Translations under genes and position numbers: made by a program
Part shown: positions 1-9,035 of the stretch, one piece after another
Numbering within the stretch: the first letter of the stretch is position 1
Layout of the letters: each line of letters starts with the position of its first letter
Source of the DNA: CAITWD01 sp963842065
GTDB lineage: Bacteria; Actinomycetota; Thermoleophilia; Miltoncostaeales; Miltoncostaeaceae
Length of the DNA stretch: 64,000 nt
Assembly (NCBI GenBank): GCA_963842065.1
Contig: CAWJEW010000005.1
Location: 44,142-108,141, forward strand
Direction: 5' to 3'
Notes under the pieces: model-generated
Seen by the model: only the letters and a program-made list of their open reading frames with translations
What the model was told of the DNA's origin: nothing
Databases searched by the model: none

Positions 1-58
1 GCTGGGGTGCGGCGCGGTGCGCGACCAGGGTCTGCCGCCCAACTTCGCGATGTCCGAA

Positions 59-89
59 ACCGGGTGTGATCAGGTCATCGCTCAGCGTG
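59..89 (+). repeat. 31-bp dispersed repeat, copy 1
   Basis: This stretch matches 15227-15257 in the same orientation at 29 of 31 positions by my hand count. It lies in non-coding DNA near the window edge. The second copy lies just past the 3' end of the protease gene. The similarity fades quickly on both sides. I do not know its function. It could be an operator-like element or the remnant of a mobile sequence. Confidence 0.5.
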
Positions 90-248
90 ACGGGCACCGC
101 CCCCGCGCCCTACACCCGGCGCACGCGCGTCGCGCCCGGTCGTCAGCTTGAGTGCTCGGCCAGGGCCGCGACGGGAGAGTAGGATCACGACACGGGTCAC
201 AACGGACCGCAGGGCGCCAGCCGGCGCCCGGTGCGAGGTGATGGGACG

Positions 249-728
249 ATGGCAGACCGCCTCAACCGGTATCTGTTCGACGAGCACGGGCGTGCCCGCA
301 GACCGCGCATGCTGATAACGGCGCTCACGCTGGGCTTCCTGGCGCTGGCCGGCTCGGGGCTGTTCGTGGTGATGGGACTCTTTGCGGCCAACCCACCGCT
401 GGCGCCCGCGTGGGTGCTGTCGATTGTCGTCGTGCTCAAGCTCCCGCTGATCGCCTTCTGCGGGTGGCTCATCTTCCGCAACAAGGAGATCCCCGGCGTG
501 CCGGTGGTCTGGAGCAGCCGGGAAGCACGGGAGATCCTGGACTACATCAGCGCTCAGACCCGCGCGAGCCTGACGCGCCCCGACGTCCGCGCACGCCTTG
601 CCTATCTCTCCCGCGAGGCCTGGCACGTGGCCGACCAGGCCGAGGGCACGCTCAAGGCCGACGCGGTCGGCGTGGCCCTCGAGATCGACCGACTGGCGGC
701 TCAGCACGGGGTGCACCGGACGTCCTAG
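249..728 (+). CDS. Hypothetical two-helix membrane protein
   Basis: This is a 159-residue protein that I cannot assign to a named family. Residues about 20-45 and 55-77 form two hydrophobic helices, followed by a charged, helical, probably cytoplasmic half rich in Ala, Arg and Asp. An upstream in-frame GTG at 231 exists, but ATG 249 is preferred because GAGGTGA ends about 8 bases before it. The neighbours give no hint, since the next gene, an esterase, is on the other strand almost 700 bases away. Codon use is typical of the window. A real gene is likely, with unknown role. Confidence 0.6.
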   Translation: MADRLNRYLFDEHGRARRPRMLITALTLGFLALAGSGLFVVMGLFAANPPLAPAWVLSIVVVLKLPLIAFCGWLIFRNKEIPGVPVVWSSREAREILDYISAQTRASLTRPDVRARLAYLSREAWHVADQAEGTLKADAVGVALEIDRLAAQHGVHRTS

Positions 729-1413
729 TCGGCACCCCGGCGGGACGGTCTGCAGTCGATGCGCCCGGCGTCAGCGCTGGTCGCCGCTCCGGAACGCTGC
801 GCGTTCACCCGGGTGGGGTCTCCCGCGCGCGGCCCGTCGGACGTGAGGACACTTCGCCGAGGCGCGGAACACGAGAAGCTGTACTACGGGGTTCCATGGG
901 TCATTGACGAGTGTGCCGCACATTCAGCAGGCGAGCTCGTTTCTGGCTTCAGGGTCCGAGGATGGTTCACATCCCTCTTCCTTCGCTTATTCCTCTTGTC
1001 GAGCGGGTTCTCGGCGTTGCCGGGCATCCTTCACGCGGAAGCCATTATGCGCTGAAAACCGCCCGAATCTGTGTCTGCCTGATACACGGACTGATACTCG
1101 GGGTCGATGATCTTCGATCCATCGGTTCGCGTGATCTGGGATCGGGTGAGCGGCGTGACACCGGCACCGGATGCTCGGGGATTGATCGGCGCGCCCGCCG
1201 CATGAACAGCTACTCCACGAGCGGGGGCGGATCGGCACACGGTGAGTCGCGAGCGCACGTGGGTCCGAGAGTCGTTCCTACAGGAACGCGGCACCCGATG
1301 CGGGCCTTACCATCAAGGGGGTCGGGCACCGCATCCCAACATGATCCGATGCCGCGACCCACTCCTCCGAGCGTGGTTCGGGCGCGGCTGCATTCCGAGC
1401 AGCGCCGCGGCGA
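729..1413. other. Non-coding stretch with a dispersed repeat
   Basis: No convincing gene was found on either strand. The open frames here lack a plausible start site and domain. The only structure seen is the 66-bp dispersed repeat at 867-932. The stretch lies between the 3' ends of two convergent genes. Confidence 0.5.
867..932 (+). repeat. 66-bp dispersed repeat, copy 1
   Basis: This aligns without gaps to 25441-25506, with about 48 of 66 identical bases by hand count. The best core starts TGGGTCAT and ends GCAGGC. Both copies are in non-coding DNA, and in one frame both encode WVIDEC followed by HSAG, so they may be relics of the same lost reading frame. The identity is uncertain. Confidence 0.5.
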
Positions 1414-2382
1414 CTACGCCTCGCGCACGCCCAGCGTGCGGCGTAGGAAGTCGTGCTCGGCGGACTGCGCCGCGTCGGCGACGGTCATCGGCAGCGAGAT
1501 GAATCCGTGCGGCGCCTCGGGCCAGACGCGCAGTTCGGTCGCATGCCCCGCGGCGCGCCAGCGGGCCTCCATGAACAGCGTGTCGTCGAGCAGGGCATCT
1601 TGGGTGCCGACCGTGAAGATCGCCGGGGGCATGCCGGACAGCTCGGCGAACAAGGGCGAGATGTCGGGGTCACGGCGCTGCTCGCGGTCGTGCATGGGCA
1701 GAAACTGGTCCGCGAACCAATTCAGGATGGGCTCTGAGAGCACGAGGTTGCGCTCGCCCCACAGACGCTGGCTCGGTGTCATCGACAGGTCGAAGCCGCC
1801 GTACTGCAACACGGCCGCGCCGAATGCGCCCGTGATCCCGTGGCGGTCGCGCAGCCGCAAGAGTGTCACCGCAGCAAGGTGCCCGCCGGCCGAGTCGCCG
1901 CCGATGGCCAACTCGCCGACGCCGCCGAGTGTGGCCCTCCCCATCTCCCCCAGCAGCCACAATGCGGCTGCCTCGCAGTCGTCGGGCGCCGCCGGGTAGG
2001 GGTTCTCGGGGGCCAGGCGGTAGCCCACACTCACGACCGTGAGACCGGTCTCGTGGGCCAGCCGGTCCAGGCGCGCGTCCTGCATGTCGTTGCCGCCCAA
2101 GGTCCATCCTCCGCCATGGATGTGGAGGAACGCTCCCGTGGGCTCCCGCTCCGGTTCGATGATGCGCAGCGGGAGCGGGCCGCCGGGACCGCCGATCTCG
2201 AGCGTACGAGCCTTGGGCAAGAACACGGGCGGGGGGAAGATGCCGCGACCCTCCCGGCGGTCGCGGCGCGTCTGCTCCGGCGGGACCGTATGGACCGAGG
2301 GCACCGTGGCCAGCAGGCGCTCGAGCTCGGCGTTAAAAGCTCGCGTCTCGGCGAGCAGCGCTTCAGGGTCGTATGTGGTCAT
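1414..2382 (-). CDS. Alpha/beta hydrolase, HSL-type carboxylesterase
   Basis: This is a 322-residue serine esterase or lipase of the hormone-sensitive-lipase-like family, predicted to be cytoplasmic and to act on short-chain esters. The oxyanion-hole motif HGGG is at residues 89-92 and the nucleophile elbow GDSAGG has its Ser near 164. The likely triad acid is Asp261 (TQDALLD) and the His is near 291 (PHGF). Length is normal for the family. A 15-codon upstream extension is possible, but MTTYDPEAL at 2382 matches the usual N-terminus and has a purine-rich stretch in front. It has no same-strand neighbour nearby, so it is probably monocistronic. The true substrate cannot be read from the sequence. 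Confidence 0.88.
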   Translation of the reverse strand: MTTYDPEALLAETRAFNAELERLLATVPSVHTVPPEQTRRDRREGRGIFPPPVFLPKARTLEIGGPGGPLPLRIIEPEREPTGAFLHIHGGGWTLGGNDMQDARLDRLAHETGLTVVSVGYRLAPENPYPAAPDDCEAAALWLLGEMGRATLGGVGELAIGGDSAGGHLAAVTLLRLRDRHGITGAFGAAVLQYGGFDLSMTPSQRLWGERNLVLSEPILNWFADQFLPMHDREQRRDPDISPLFAELSGMPPAIFTVGTQDALLDDTLFMEARWRAAGHATELRVWPEAPHGFISLPMTVADAAQSAEHDFLRRTLGVREA

Positions 2383-3255
2383 GGCGTTTGGCAACCCCTG
2401 TCGGTCTGATGATCGTCGCCAGTTCACTCACCCGCCATCGTCTTGGGCGACCGCAAGTCAGTCGAGGCGGTCTCTTCGCATGAGTTCTCTCGTGTGTGTA
2501 ATCGTCTCACGCCACCGTCGAGTCTCCCTCGTGGTGCTGGGCGATCACTGCCACTCTCGCGTGGAGCTCCGAGAGCGTCGGAGGGCGTCGCTCACGCTTT
2601 TGGATCGGACAACGAGCGACACTCCCTCGAACTCGCCAACCCACTCGCGTGGCCTCCTTCCGAGATGTCCCGACACTCCGGCGAGATGACGGTTACTACG
2701 ACCCTTGCTGACGCGGGCGACGGCATCGATGTCCCGCTCGTGCACAAGGGATACCTAGCGGCGCGCCCACCATCGACAACCAGTCCGGCTGTGGGCGAGT
2801 CGCCGAAGGGCGCGCAAAGTGGCAACAGGGTGGCAACGCACCAGCCTGCGCTGCCGCCCTGCGCCAGCCACAAGCCGCCAGGGGGCGAAACGGCCGCAAT
2901 TGGCTTGTCCTAGGCACTCAGCGCCACGGACGGCAACCATCGACAAGCGCCGCGGCGTCCTCGTAATGAAGGGGTCAGCGGTTGGAATCCGCTCGTCGGC
3001 TCTTACTGCGTCACCGGGTGTGAAGGTCCGTGGGTCGCGGATCTCCCCGAGATCATCGCTGGCCACAGCGGGAATTGGGTCCCCCGAACCAGAGCCCTCG
3101 CCGCGGTCTTGCGGACGCGCGGCTCCGGGTCACTGCGCTCCGTCGCTCGGTGGTCGGTCTGAGTTTGTTCGCCCCACCGCGGATTAGCCAGATCCTTGTC
3201 AAGGGCGGTCCTTGCAGGGCCACCCTGCGCCATCGCCGCGTCCGAAGCTGTCCAT
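2383..3255. other. Non-coding stretch carrying a tRNA-derived scar
   Basis: No supported gene lies here. The right half holds the 127-bp element at 2876-3002 that ends in a degenerate tRNA-Thr 3' half. The remainder shows only frames that look like antisense readings of that relic. Confidence 0.5.
2876..3002 (+). repeat. Att-like element: leader plus 3' half of tRNA-Thr(CGU)
   Basis: Bases 2960-3001 read as the 3' half of a tRNA: anticodon loop CTCGTAA, 3' anticodon stem, GGGTC variable loop, T-stem AGCGG/CCGCT around TTGGAAT, then acceptor strand CGTCGGC and a discriminator T. There is no matching 5' half, and the T-loop carries TTGGAAT in place of TTCGAAT. The preceding 84 bp are also shared with 33522-33605. 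Across 127 bp the two copies match ungapped at about 93 positions. This is what an attachment site looks like after an integrase targets a tRNA 3' end. The leader reads ARGRNGRNWLV in one frame, possibly the tail of a lost integrase. Confidence 0.6.
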
Positions 3256-4147
3256 ATGGCAGAGGGCCATGCGATCGGCGAGTTCCTGCGCGCGCGGCGC
3301 GAGTTACTGCGACCGGAGGACGTCGGCCTCCCGGATGTGGATCGTCGCCGCGTGCCGGGTCTGCGCCGCTCGGAGCTGGCGATGCTCGGGGGGATCAGTA
3401 CCGAGTACGACGTCCGCCTGGAGCAGGGCCGCGACCGGCACCCATCGACACTCGTCCTGGACGCGCTCGCTCGAGCGCTCCAAATTCGACGAGCACGCAA
3501 CCGCGCACCTCCATCAGCTCGCGGCACCGGCGCCCCGCCGCACACCCCGGCGCAGGACCGAGAAGGTCCCGGCGCAGATCGATGCGCTGCTGCGGTCTCT
3601 CGATCGAACCACGCCCGCCTACGTCAACGATCGGCTCATGAACGTGCTTGCCGCCAACGAGCTGGCCACGGCGGTGCTACCGCTGCTGGTGCCTGGCAAC
3701 AACTTCGTCCGTGCCATCTTCCTGGACCCGGTCGCCCGCGAGCTCTACGACGACATCGAGGGCCGCCAGGCCGCGGCCGCTGCGGGCCTGCGTGCCTTCG
3801 CCGGCCCCGACGTTGAGGATCCCGAGCTCACCGAGCTCGTCGGGGAGTTGTCGGTCAAGAGTCCGGACTTCCGCCGCCTCCGGTCGCGCCACGACGTCAA
3901 GCCCATGCACCGAGCCTTGCCCCCGATCGGCATCCGCCACCCCCAACTCGGCCCGATCGTCCTCCATCACCAGAAGCTCGAGATCCCGGATACCGGCGGG
4001 CAGATCCTCGGACTCCTCTATGCAGAACCGGGCAGCGCGAGCGAACAAGCCGTGGCCATGCTCGCCGCGACGATGGGGGAACCGAACGCGGCGCAGTCAC
4101 ACGACCATCCGGCTCGGCGTGCACAAACTCCCGCCGAGCGGGCCTGA
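3256..4147 (+). pseudogene. XRE-family regulator with MmyB-like domain, frameshifted
   Basis: This is a DNA-binding regulator of the actinobacterial XRE/MmyB type. It starts at ATG 3256 with an HTH region whose motifs VPGLRRSELAMLGG and LEQGRDRHPS are classic for the family. Near 3487 the frame changes by one extra base (ALQI, then DEHATAHLHQLA). The second frame continues through the ligand-binding half (YVNDRLMNVLAANELA, ELYDDIEGRQAAA) to the stop at 4147. Removing one base gives 891 nt, an exact 296-residue protein of normal length. There are no internal stops or missing segments, so the lesion is either recent or a sequence error. Such proteins usually repress a neighbouring oxidoreductase gene, and a flavoreductase follows at 4382. 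Confidence 0.75.
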
Positions 4148-4381
4148 TCGAGGTCGCACACGACGGCTGCCGGGGGGGTCCAGACTCTTGGATCACACGA
4201 TCTCGGCCGCGTCGAGCGCAACGCCGCTGACTCTCGCGCTGCCGTAAAAGCAGGACTCTCGCCCGCTGCGCCAGCCGGGGCATACGGCACGCGAATCCCG
4301 TCATACACGTGAAGCCGCGCGATACCGGGTGCTTCGCCCATCCCGTCCGGCGCGTGCCGTCAGCTAGAGTCTGCCGGGCGC

Positions 4382-6091
4382 GTGACCGCACCCGACGACA
4401 CCCCCCCGCGCCAACCCGTCATCCTCGCAATCGACGATGACCCGGAAGACCTCGCCCGGATCGCCGAGGAACTGACGCGCCGCTTCGGGTCCGACTACTG
4501 CGTCCTGTGCGCCGCCAGCGGCAGCGAGGCCGTCGCAGCACTCGACGACCTTCGGGCGGAACGCGCCGAGGTCGCGGTCGTCCTCGCCGATCAGTGGCTG
4601 CCCGACACCACCGGTGCCGACCTGTTGACCCACGCACGGGACGTCTACCCCGAAGCGAAGCGTGGGCTGCTGATCCGGTGGGGCGACTGGGCCCACCGCG
4701 AGACCGCCGACGCAGTGCTCCGGGCGATGGCGCTGGGTCGCATCGATTGGTACGTGCTCAAACCCTGGTGCTCACCGGACGAGTTGTTCCACCGCACCGT
4801 GGCCGAACTCGTACACGAATGGTCGCGCAACCGGCCCTCGGGCGGAGGACCGATCACGGTCGTCGGGCAACGCCACGCCCCGCGCACGAGCGAGGTGCGC
4901 AGCCTGCTCACACGCAACGGCGTCCCGCACACGTTCCGGTTCGCCGACAGCGGGGAGGGCCGCGCGCTCCTCGCTGGCCTGTCGCCGGGAATCGGCCTCC
5001 CGCTGGTCGTGGGCCTCGACGGCCAGGTCCTCGGCGATCCGACCGACGAGCAGGTTGCCGAGGCGTGCGGGCTGCCCACCCGCCTGACCGCCCGCGAGTT
5101 CGACGTCGCGATTGTCGGCGCCGGCCCTGCGGGCCTGGCCGCGGCCGTTTACGCGGGCTCGGAGGGACTGCGGACCCTGGTCGTCGAGCGCGAGACGATC
5201 GGCGGACAGGCCGGCAGCAGCTCGCTGATCCGCAACTATCTGGGGTTCGCCCGCGGCATTGGCGGGGCCGAGCTCACGATGCGCGCGTATCAGCAGGCGT
5301 GGCTGTTCGGCGTTCAGTTCCTGATGATGCGCGAGGTCACCTCGCTGCGGGCGGCCGAGGGCGGGCTTCAGGTCACGCTGTCCGGCGGTGACGAGGTCAC
5401 CGCGCGTGCGGTCGTGGTGGCGACCGGTGTCACCTACCGACGGCTCGGCATCCCCGAGCTCGAGGCGCTCAGCGGCGCCGGTGTCTTCTACGGTGCCTCG
5501 ATCGCCGAGGCGCCGGCCCTTGCCGGGGAGCGGGTCTACGTGGTCGGCGGGGGCAATTCGGCCGGCCAGGCGGCGCGGTACCTGTCGCGGTACGCGCAGC
5601 AGGTCACGATCCTGGTGCGCGGCGATTCGCTGGCACGCAGCATGTCGCGGTATCTGATCGACGAGATCGACGCGGCTCCAAATATCGACGTCTCGTATGC
5701 GACCGAAGTCGTCGGCGGTGGTGGTGATGGCCGGCTCGAGCGGCTCGAGCTCGCCGACCGCGACACCGGCGCCCGGCGGACGGTCGAGGCGGCTGCGCTG
5801 TTCGTGCTCGTTGGCGCCCGGCCGCATACCGATTGGCTGCCGACGTCCGTAGCGCGCGATGCCTGGGGCTTCGTGCTCACCGGCGCCGACCTGGTATCCG
5901 GCGAGGCCGACCCCGGCTGGCCGCTTGAGCGCTCCCCGTCGGCGCTTGAGACCAGCCTGCCCGGCTGTTTCGCCGCAGGGGACGTCCGCCACGGCGCGGT
6001 CAAGCGCGTGGCGTCGGCTGTCGGCGACGGCGCCGTCGTCGTGACGCAGGTGCACGAACACCTCACGCGCGAGGCGGCGACCGGCGCGTAG
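4382..6091 (+). CDS. Receiver domain fused to thioredoxin-reductase-like flavoprotein
   Basis: This is a 569-residue three-part protein. Residues about 12-145 are a response-regulator receiver with an acidic pocket (IDDD, 17-20), likely phosphoacceptor Asp70 (VVLADQWLPD) and the conserved Lys in VLKPW. Residues about 157-230 resemble a glutaredoxin-like fold with no CxxC. From about 238 there is a FAD/NAD(P)H thioredoxin-reductase fold with GAGPAG, a second nucleotide motif GGGNSAG and the C-terminal CFAAGDVR FAD-binding motif. The redox-active CxxC expected in the NADPH domain is replaced by FYGAS, so it is not a classical disulfide reductase. Start is GTG 4382. It lies 234 bp after the XRE gene. 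The redox partner is unknown. Confidence 0.85.
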   Translation: MTAPDDTPPRQPVILAIDDDPEDLARIAEELTRRFGSDYCVLCAASGSEAVAALDDLRAERAEVAVVLADQWLPDTTGADLLTHARDVYPEAKRGLLIRWGDWAHRETADAVLRAMALGRIDWYVLKPWCSPDELFHRTVAELVHEWSRNRPSGGGPITVVGQRHAPRTSEVRSLLTRNGVPHTFRFADSGEGRALLAGLSPGIGLPLVVGLDGQVLGDPTDEQVAEACGLPTRLTAREFDVAIVGAGPAGLAAAVYAGSEGLRTLVVERETIGGQAGSSSLIRNYLGFARGIGGAELTMRAYQQAWLFGVQFLMMREVTSLRAAEGGLQVTLSGGDEVTARAVVVATGVTYRRLGIPELEALSGAGVFYGASIAEAPALAGERVYVVGGGNSAGQAARYLSRYAQQVTILVRGDSLARSMSRYLIDEIDAAPNIDVSYATEVVGGGGDGRLERLELADRDTGARRTVEAAALFVLVGARPHTDWLPTSVARDAWGFVLTGADLVSGEADPGWPLERSPSALETSLPGCFAAGDVRHGAVKRVASAVGDGAVVVTQVHEHLTREAATGA

Positions 6092-6094
6092 GCC

Positions 6095-6469
6095 TCACAT
6101 GCGCTCGACGAGCGCGGCCCGCCAGGCCGGCGGCTCGAAGGGCGTGGCCCAGTACCCCGTCTCCTTGCAGATCCGGCCGTCCCGCATCTCGAACACGAAG
6201 ATGCAGTCGTAGCCGACGCCGTCGTAGTCAAGATGCGCCTCGGCGATCACCAGGTCGGGAGCGGAGGTGATCCGGCGCGGGGTGATCGTCGGCAGGGTCT
6301 CCATGCGGGCGTAGACCGCCCGGCGCACCTCCGCCCCCCGGATCCGCTCTCGCGACTGCGGCCATTCCATCACCGCGTCCTCGGTGAAGACCTCATCCAT
6401 CACGCCGACCTTCTTGGCGTTGAGCCCGTCGATGAGCCGCTCGACGGTCTGCACGTTGTCATCTGACAT
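6095..6469 (-). CDS. NTF2-like/SnoaL-type small protein
   Basis: This is a 124-residue protein with the cone-shaped NTF2-like fold seen in limonene-epoxide hydrolase, ketosteroid isomerase and SnoaL relatives. Typical features are an N-terminal helix (VQTVERLIDGLNAKK), FTEDAVMEWP, and a C-terminal strand run with FVFEMRDGRICKETGYW. The start at 6469 fits the family. It overlaps the end of the upstream cyclase-ATPase gene by 11 bases, so the two are probably translationally coupled. The catalytic residues cannot be assigned. It may bind a small hydrophobic ligand for its large partner, or be an isomerase or hydrolase. The two convergent genes here are separated by only three bases. Confidence 0.8.
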   Translation of the reverse strand: MSDDNVQTVERLIDGLNAKKVGVMDEVFTEDAVMEWPQSRERIRGAEVRRAVYARMETLPTITPRRITSAPDLVIAEAHLDYDGVGYDCIFVFEMRDGRICKETGYWATPFEPPAWRAALVERM

Positions 6470-9035
6470 CGCCACACTCCTTTGCGAGCTCGAGCAGCTC
6501 GGGAAACGCGAGGGCCGCACCCCGGGCCCAGGCTGCGTTGCGGACGTCTGGCGCCAGCGTAGCCCCGATCGCGGCATCGACATCCCACGGCTCCACGATC
6601 GCCTCCGGTGGATGCGCGGAAAGGTTCGCCCGCAGGGTGTCCGCCCCGGCGGCCAGGGCCACCGCGCGCTCGGGACGGCCCGCCTCGACCTCCAAGCGCG
6701 ACAGCGCCTCGAACACGTACACCGTGCTCGGCACCTGCCCGGACTCGGCGTGCAGTCGCAGCGCCTCGAGCAGGTGCACCCGGGCCGCGTCCGGCTCGCC
6801 CTCGGCCCGCTTGGTGCGACCCAGGTCATACAGGGCGTTGGCGAGCCCGTACGTATCCCCCACCTCGCGCAACACCACGACGGCCTCCTCGAGCGTGGCG
6901 CGCGCCGCGGGTTGGTCGCCGCTCCGGTGCTGGGTCATCCCGAGCGCCTGGAGTGCCAGGCCGGTCCGGCCGCGGTCGTGACGCAGGCGACACTCGCCGA
7001 GGATCTCCGCGAAGGCCGCCTGTGCCGCGGGCCAGTCCGCGTTGGCCGCCGCCACCCAGCCAAGGCTGTAGAGCACATCATCCGCACCGACCGCATCGCC
7101 GATCGCCCGGAACGCCTCGAGCGCCGCCCGGTAGTCGATCTCGGCCTCCGCATAGCGCTCCTGCCAGTAGCGCAGCCCCGCCAGTTCGGCGAGCGCCCGG
7201 GCACGGGTGCCCGGCGTGCCGCCGGATGCACCCAGCAGTCGCACGAACCAGGTCTCCCCCTCGCGGACATGGTCGTGCGCCAGCCAGAAGCGCGCGAGTC
7301 GGTTGGCGATGCGCAGCCCGCTCTCGGGATCAGCCTCGAGCGACCAGCCAAGCGCGGCGCGAAGGTTGTCGTGCTCGCGCTCGAAGGCCGCGCCGTCACG
7401 CTCGGCCAGTCCGCGGAACCAGGCCAGGTGGGAGTCGCGCAGGGCGGTCAGCTCCCCGGATGCCTCGAGCTGATCCAGCGCGTACTCGCGAATCGTCTCG
7501 AGCATGCGAAACCGGGGCTCGGCTCCATCGGGCTCGTCGCGCACCACGAGGCTCTGAGCCACGAGCGCGTCCAGCCCGTCCAACGCGTCCGGAGCATCGG
7601 CGACGGTCTCGGCAGCCTCGAGTGTCCACCCGCCGCGGAAGACCGCCTGACGGCGAAAAAGCGTCCGCGCCGGCGGGTCGAGGAGCTCGTGGCTCCACTC
7701 GATGGTCGCGCGCAACGTCTGCTGGCGCTCGGGAGCGTCCCGCGCACCGCCGGTGAGCAGGCGCAGGCGATGGTCGAGGCGCAGGCGGATCGCCTGTGGG
7801 GTGAGCACGCGAAGCCGCGCCGCCGCGAGCTCGATCGCCAGGGGGAGCCCGTCGAGAGTCGCGCAGATGTCGGCGACCGCATCGACGTTCTCGGCGGTCA
7901 GCCTGAACTCGGGATCGACGCGCCGGGCGCGTTCCACGAACAGCTGCACCGCGTCGCTGGCGCCCAGCGTCACGGGGCCTGCCCCCCGCTCGGCGTCCGG
8001 GAGCGCGAGCGGGCCGAGGCGGTATTCCGCCTCACCGCCGACGCGCAACGGCGCGCGACTGGTCGCGAGCACGCGGACCCCGGGACCCACGGCGGCGATC
8101 TGCGCGACGAGTGGCCCGGCGTCCGGCAGCTGCTCCAAGTTGTCGAGCACAAGGAGCAATTGCGCATCGGCGAGTCGTGCGAGCACCACGTCCTCGGGTG
8201 ATCGCCCAGGCTCCTCGGGCAGCTCAAGACTCCGCGCGATCGCCGGGGCGACCAGCGCTGGGTCCCGGAGGGCCGCGAGCCCGACGAACACCGCCCCGTC
8301 GGCGTACCCGGTGCCGGTGCGGGCGGCGACCTCGACGGCGACGCTCGTCTTGCCGGTTCCGCCCGGCCCGGTCAGCGTGACCAGCGGTGCCCGCTCGAGG
8401 AGCGCGCAGATGCGCTCGATGTCGGCAACCCGTCCGATGAAGCTCGTCGTACGGGTCGGAAGCACGATCAGCCGGCGCCCGAGCGCGCGCAGCGGTGGGA
8501 ACTCACCCTCCAGTCCGTCGATGCAGATCTGGAACAGGCGCTCGGGCCGCGGCAGGTCCTTGAGCCGGTGCGCACCGAGGTCGCGGAGCGAGATCCCTGG
8601 GGGCAGCGCCGGCGCGACGAGCGCGCGCGTCGCCTCCGAGATGACCAACTGGCCGCCGTGGGCGGCGTCGGCGATCCGGGCTGCGCGATGCACCTCGAGG
8701 CCGGCGTAATTCGCGCCCGCGACCTCCGCGGCGGCAGTGTGCAGCCCCATCCGGACCCGCACCGGGCTGCCCTCGGGCCACGGGGCGTCGGCGAGCGCGC
8801 GCTGGGCGGCCGTCGCCGCCGCGAGCGCGCGCTCCGGAACCGCAAACGCGGCGAAGACGCTATCGCCCGCCGTGCTGACTACGACGCCGGCGTGTGCCGC
8901 GACGGCCTCGCGCAGGATGGCGTCGTGGAGCTCGAGGACGGCGCCCCATGAGTCGCCAAGGCGATCGGCGAGCCGCGTGGACCCCTCGATGTCGGTGAAC
9001 AGAAACGTGACGATCCCGCTGGGTAAGCCAGGCAT
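6459..9035 (-). CDS. Class III cyclase domain - ATPase - TPR regulator
   Basis: This is an 858-residue signalling protein. Residues about 5-175 are a class III adenylate/guanylate cyclase domain beginning FLFTDIEGST, with a metal-binding Asp in TDIEGST and another in STAGDSVFAAF. Next comes an AfsR/MalT-like STAND ATPase with P-loop LTGPGGTGKTS near 240 and Walker B LLLVLDNLEQL, then winged-helix and TPR-like helices to the C-terminus. Such proteins couple nucleotide-driven switching to ligand sensing. MPGLPSGIVTF at 9035 was chosen because the cyclase motif begins right after it and GGTGAG lies upstream. Whether the cyclase is active is uncertain. The following small NTF2-like gene overlaps it and may work with it. 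Confidence 0.87.
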   Translation of the reverse strand: MPGLPSGIVTFLFTDIEGSTRLADRLGDSWGAVLELHDAILREAVAAHAGVVVSTAGDSVFAAFAVPERALAAATAAQRALADAPWPEGSPVRVRMGLHTAAAEVAGANYAGLEVHRAARIADAAHGGQLVISEATRALVAPALPPGISLRDLGAHRLKDLPRPERLFQICIDGLEGEFPPLRALGRRLIVLPTRTTSFIGRVADIERICALLERAPLVTLTGPGGTGKTSVAVEVAARTGTGYADGAVFVGLAALRDPALVAPAIARSLELPEEPGRSPEDVVLARLADAQLLLVLDNLEQLPDAGPLVAQIAAVGPGVRVLATSRAPLRVGGEAEYRLGPLALPDAERGAGPVTLGASDAVQLFVERARRVDPEFRLTAENVDAVADICATLDGLPLAIELAAARLRVLTPQAIRLRLDHRLRLLTGGARDAPERQQTLRATIEWSHELLDPPARTLFRRQAVFRGGWTLEAAETVADAPDALDGLDALVAQSLVVRDEPDGAEPRFRMLETIREYALDQLEASGELTALRDSHLAWFRGLAERDGAAFEREHDNLRAALGWSLEADPESGLRIANRLARFWLAHDHVREGETWFVRLLGASGGTPGTRARALAELAGLRYWQERYAEAEIDYRAALEAFRAIGDAVGADDVLYSLGWVAAANADWPAAQAAFAEILGECRLRHDRGRTGLALQALGMTQHRSGDQPAARATLEEAVVVLREVGDTYGLANALYDLGRTKRAEGEPDAARVHLLEALRLHAESGQVPSTVYVFEALSRLEVEAGRPERAVALAAGADTLRANLSAHPPEAIVEPWDVDAAIGATLAPDVRNAAWARGAALAFPELLELAKECGDVR

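Noticed and set aside
2960..3002. A functional tRNA-Thr gene
   Set aside because: There is no 5' half (acceptor strand, D-arm), the anticodon stem does not pair and the T-loop is altered.
2755..3066. Protein-coding gene on the minus strand (frame containing ADERIPTADPFITR)
   Set aside because: This is the well-known kind of spurious frame that arises from reading a tRNA 3' half backwards; the same happens at 33098-33664.
6384..8201. A 605-codon plus-strand open frame opposite the cyclase-ATPase-TPR gene
   Set aside because: It mirrors a well-supported minus-strand gene and shows no motif or start signal.
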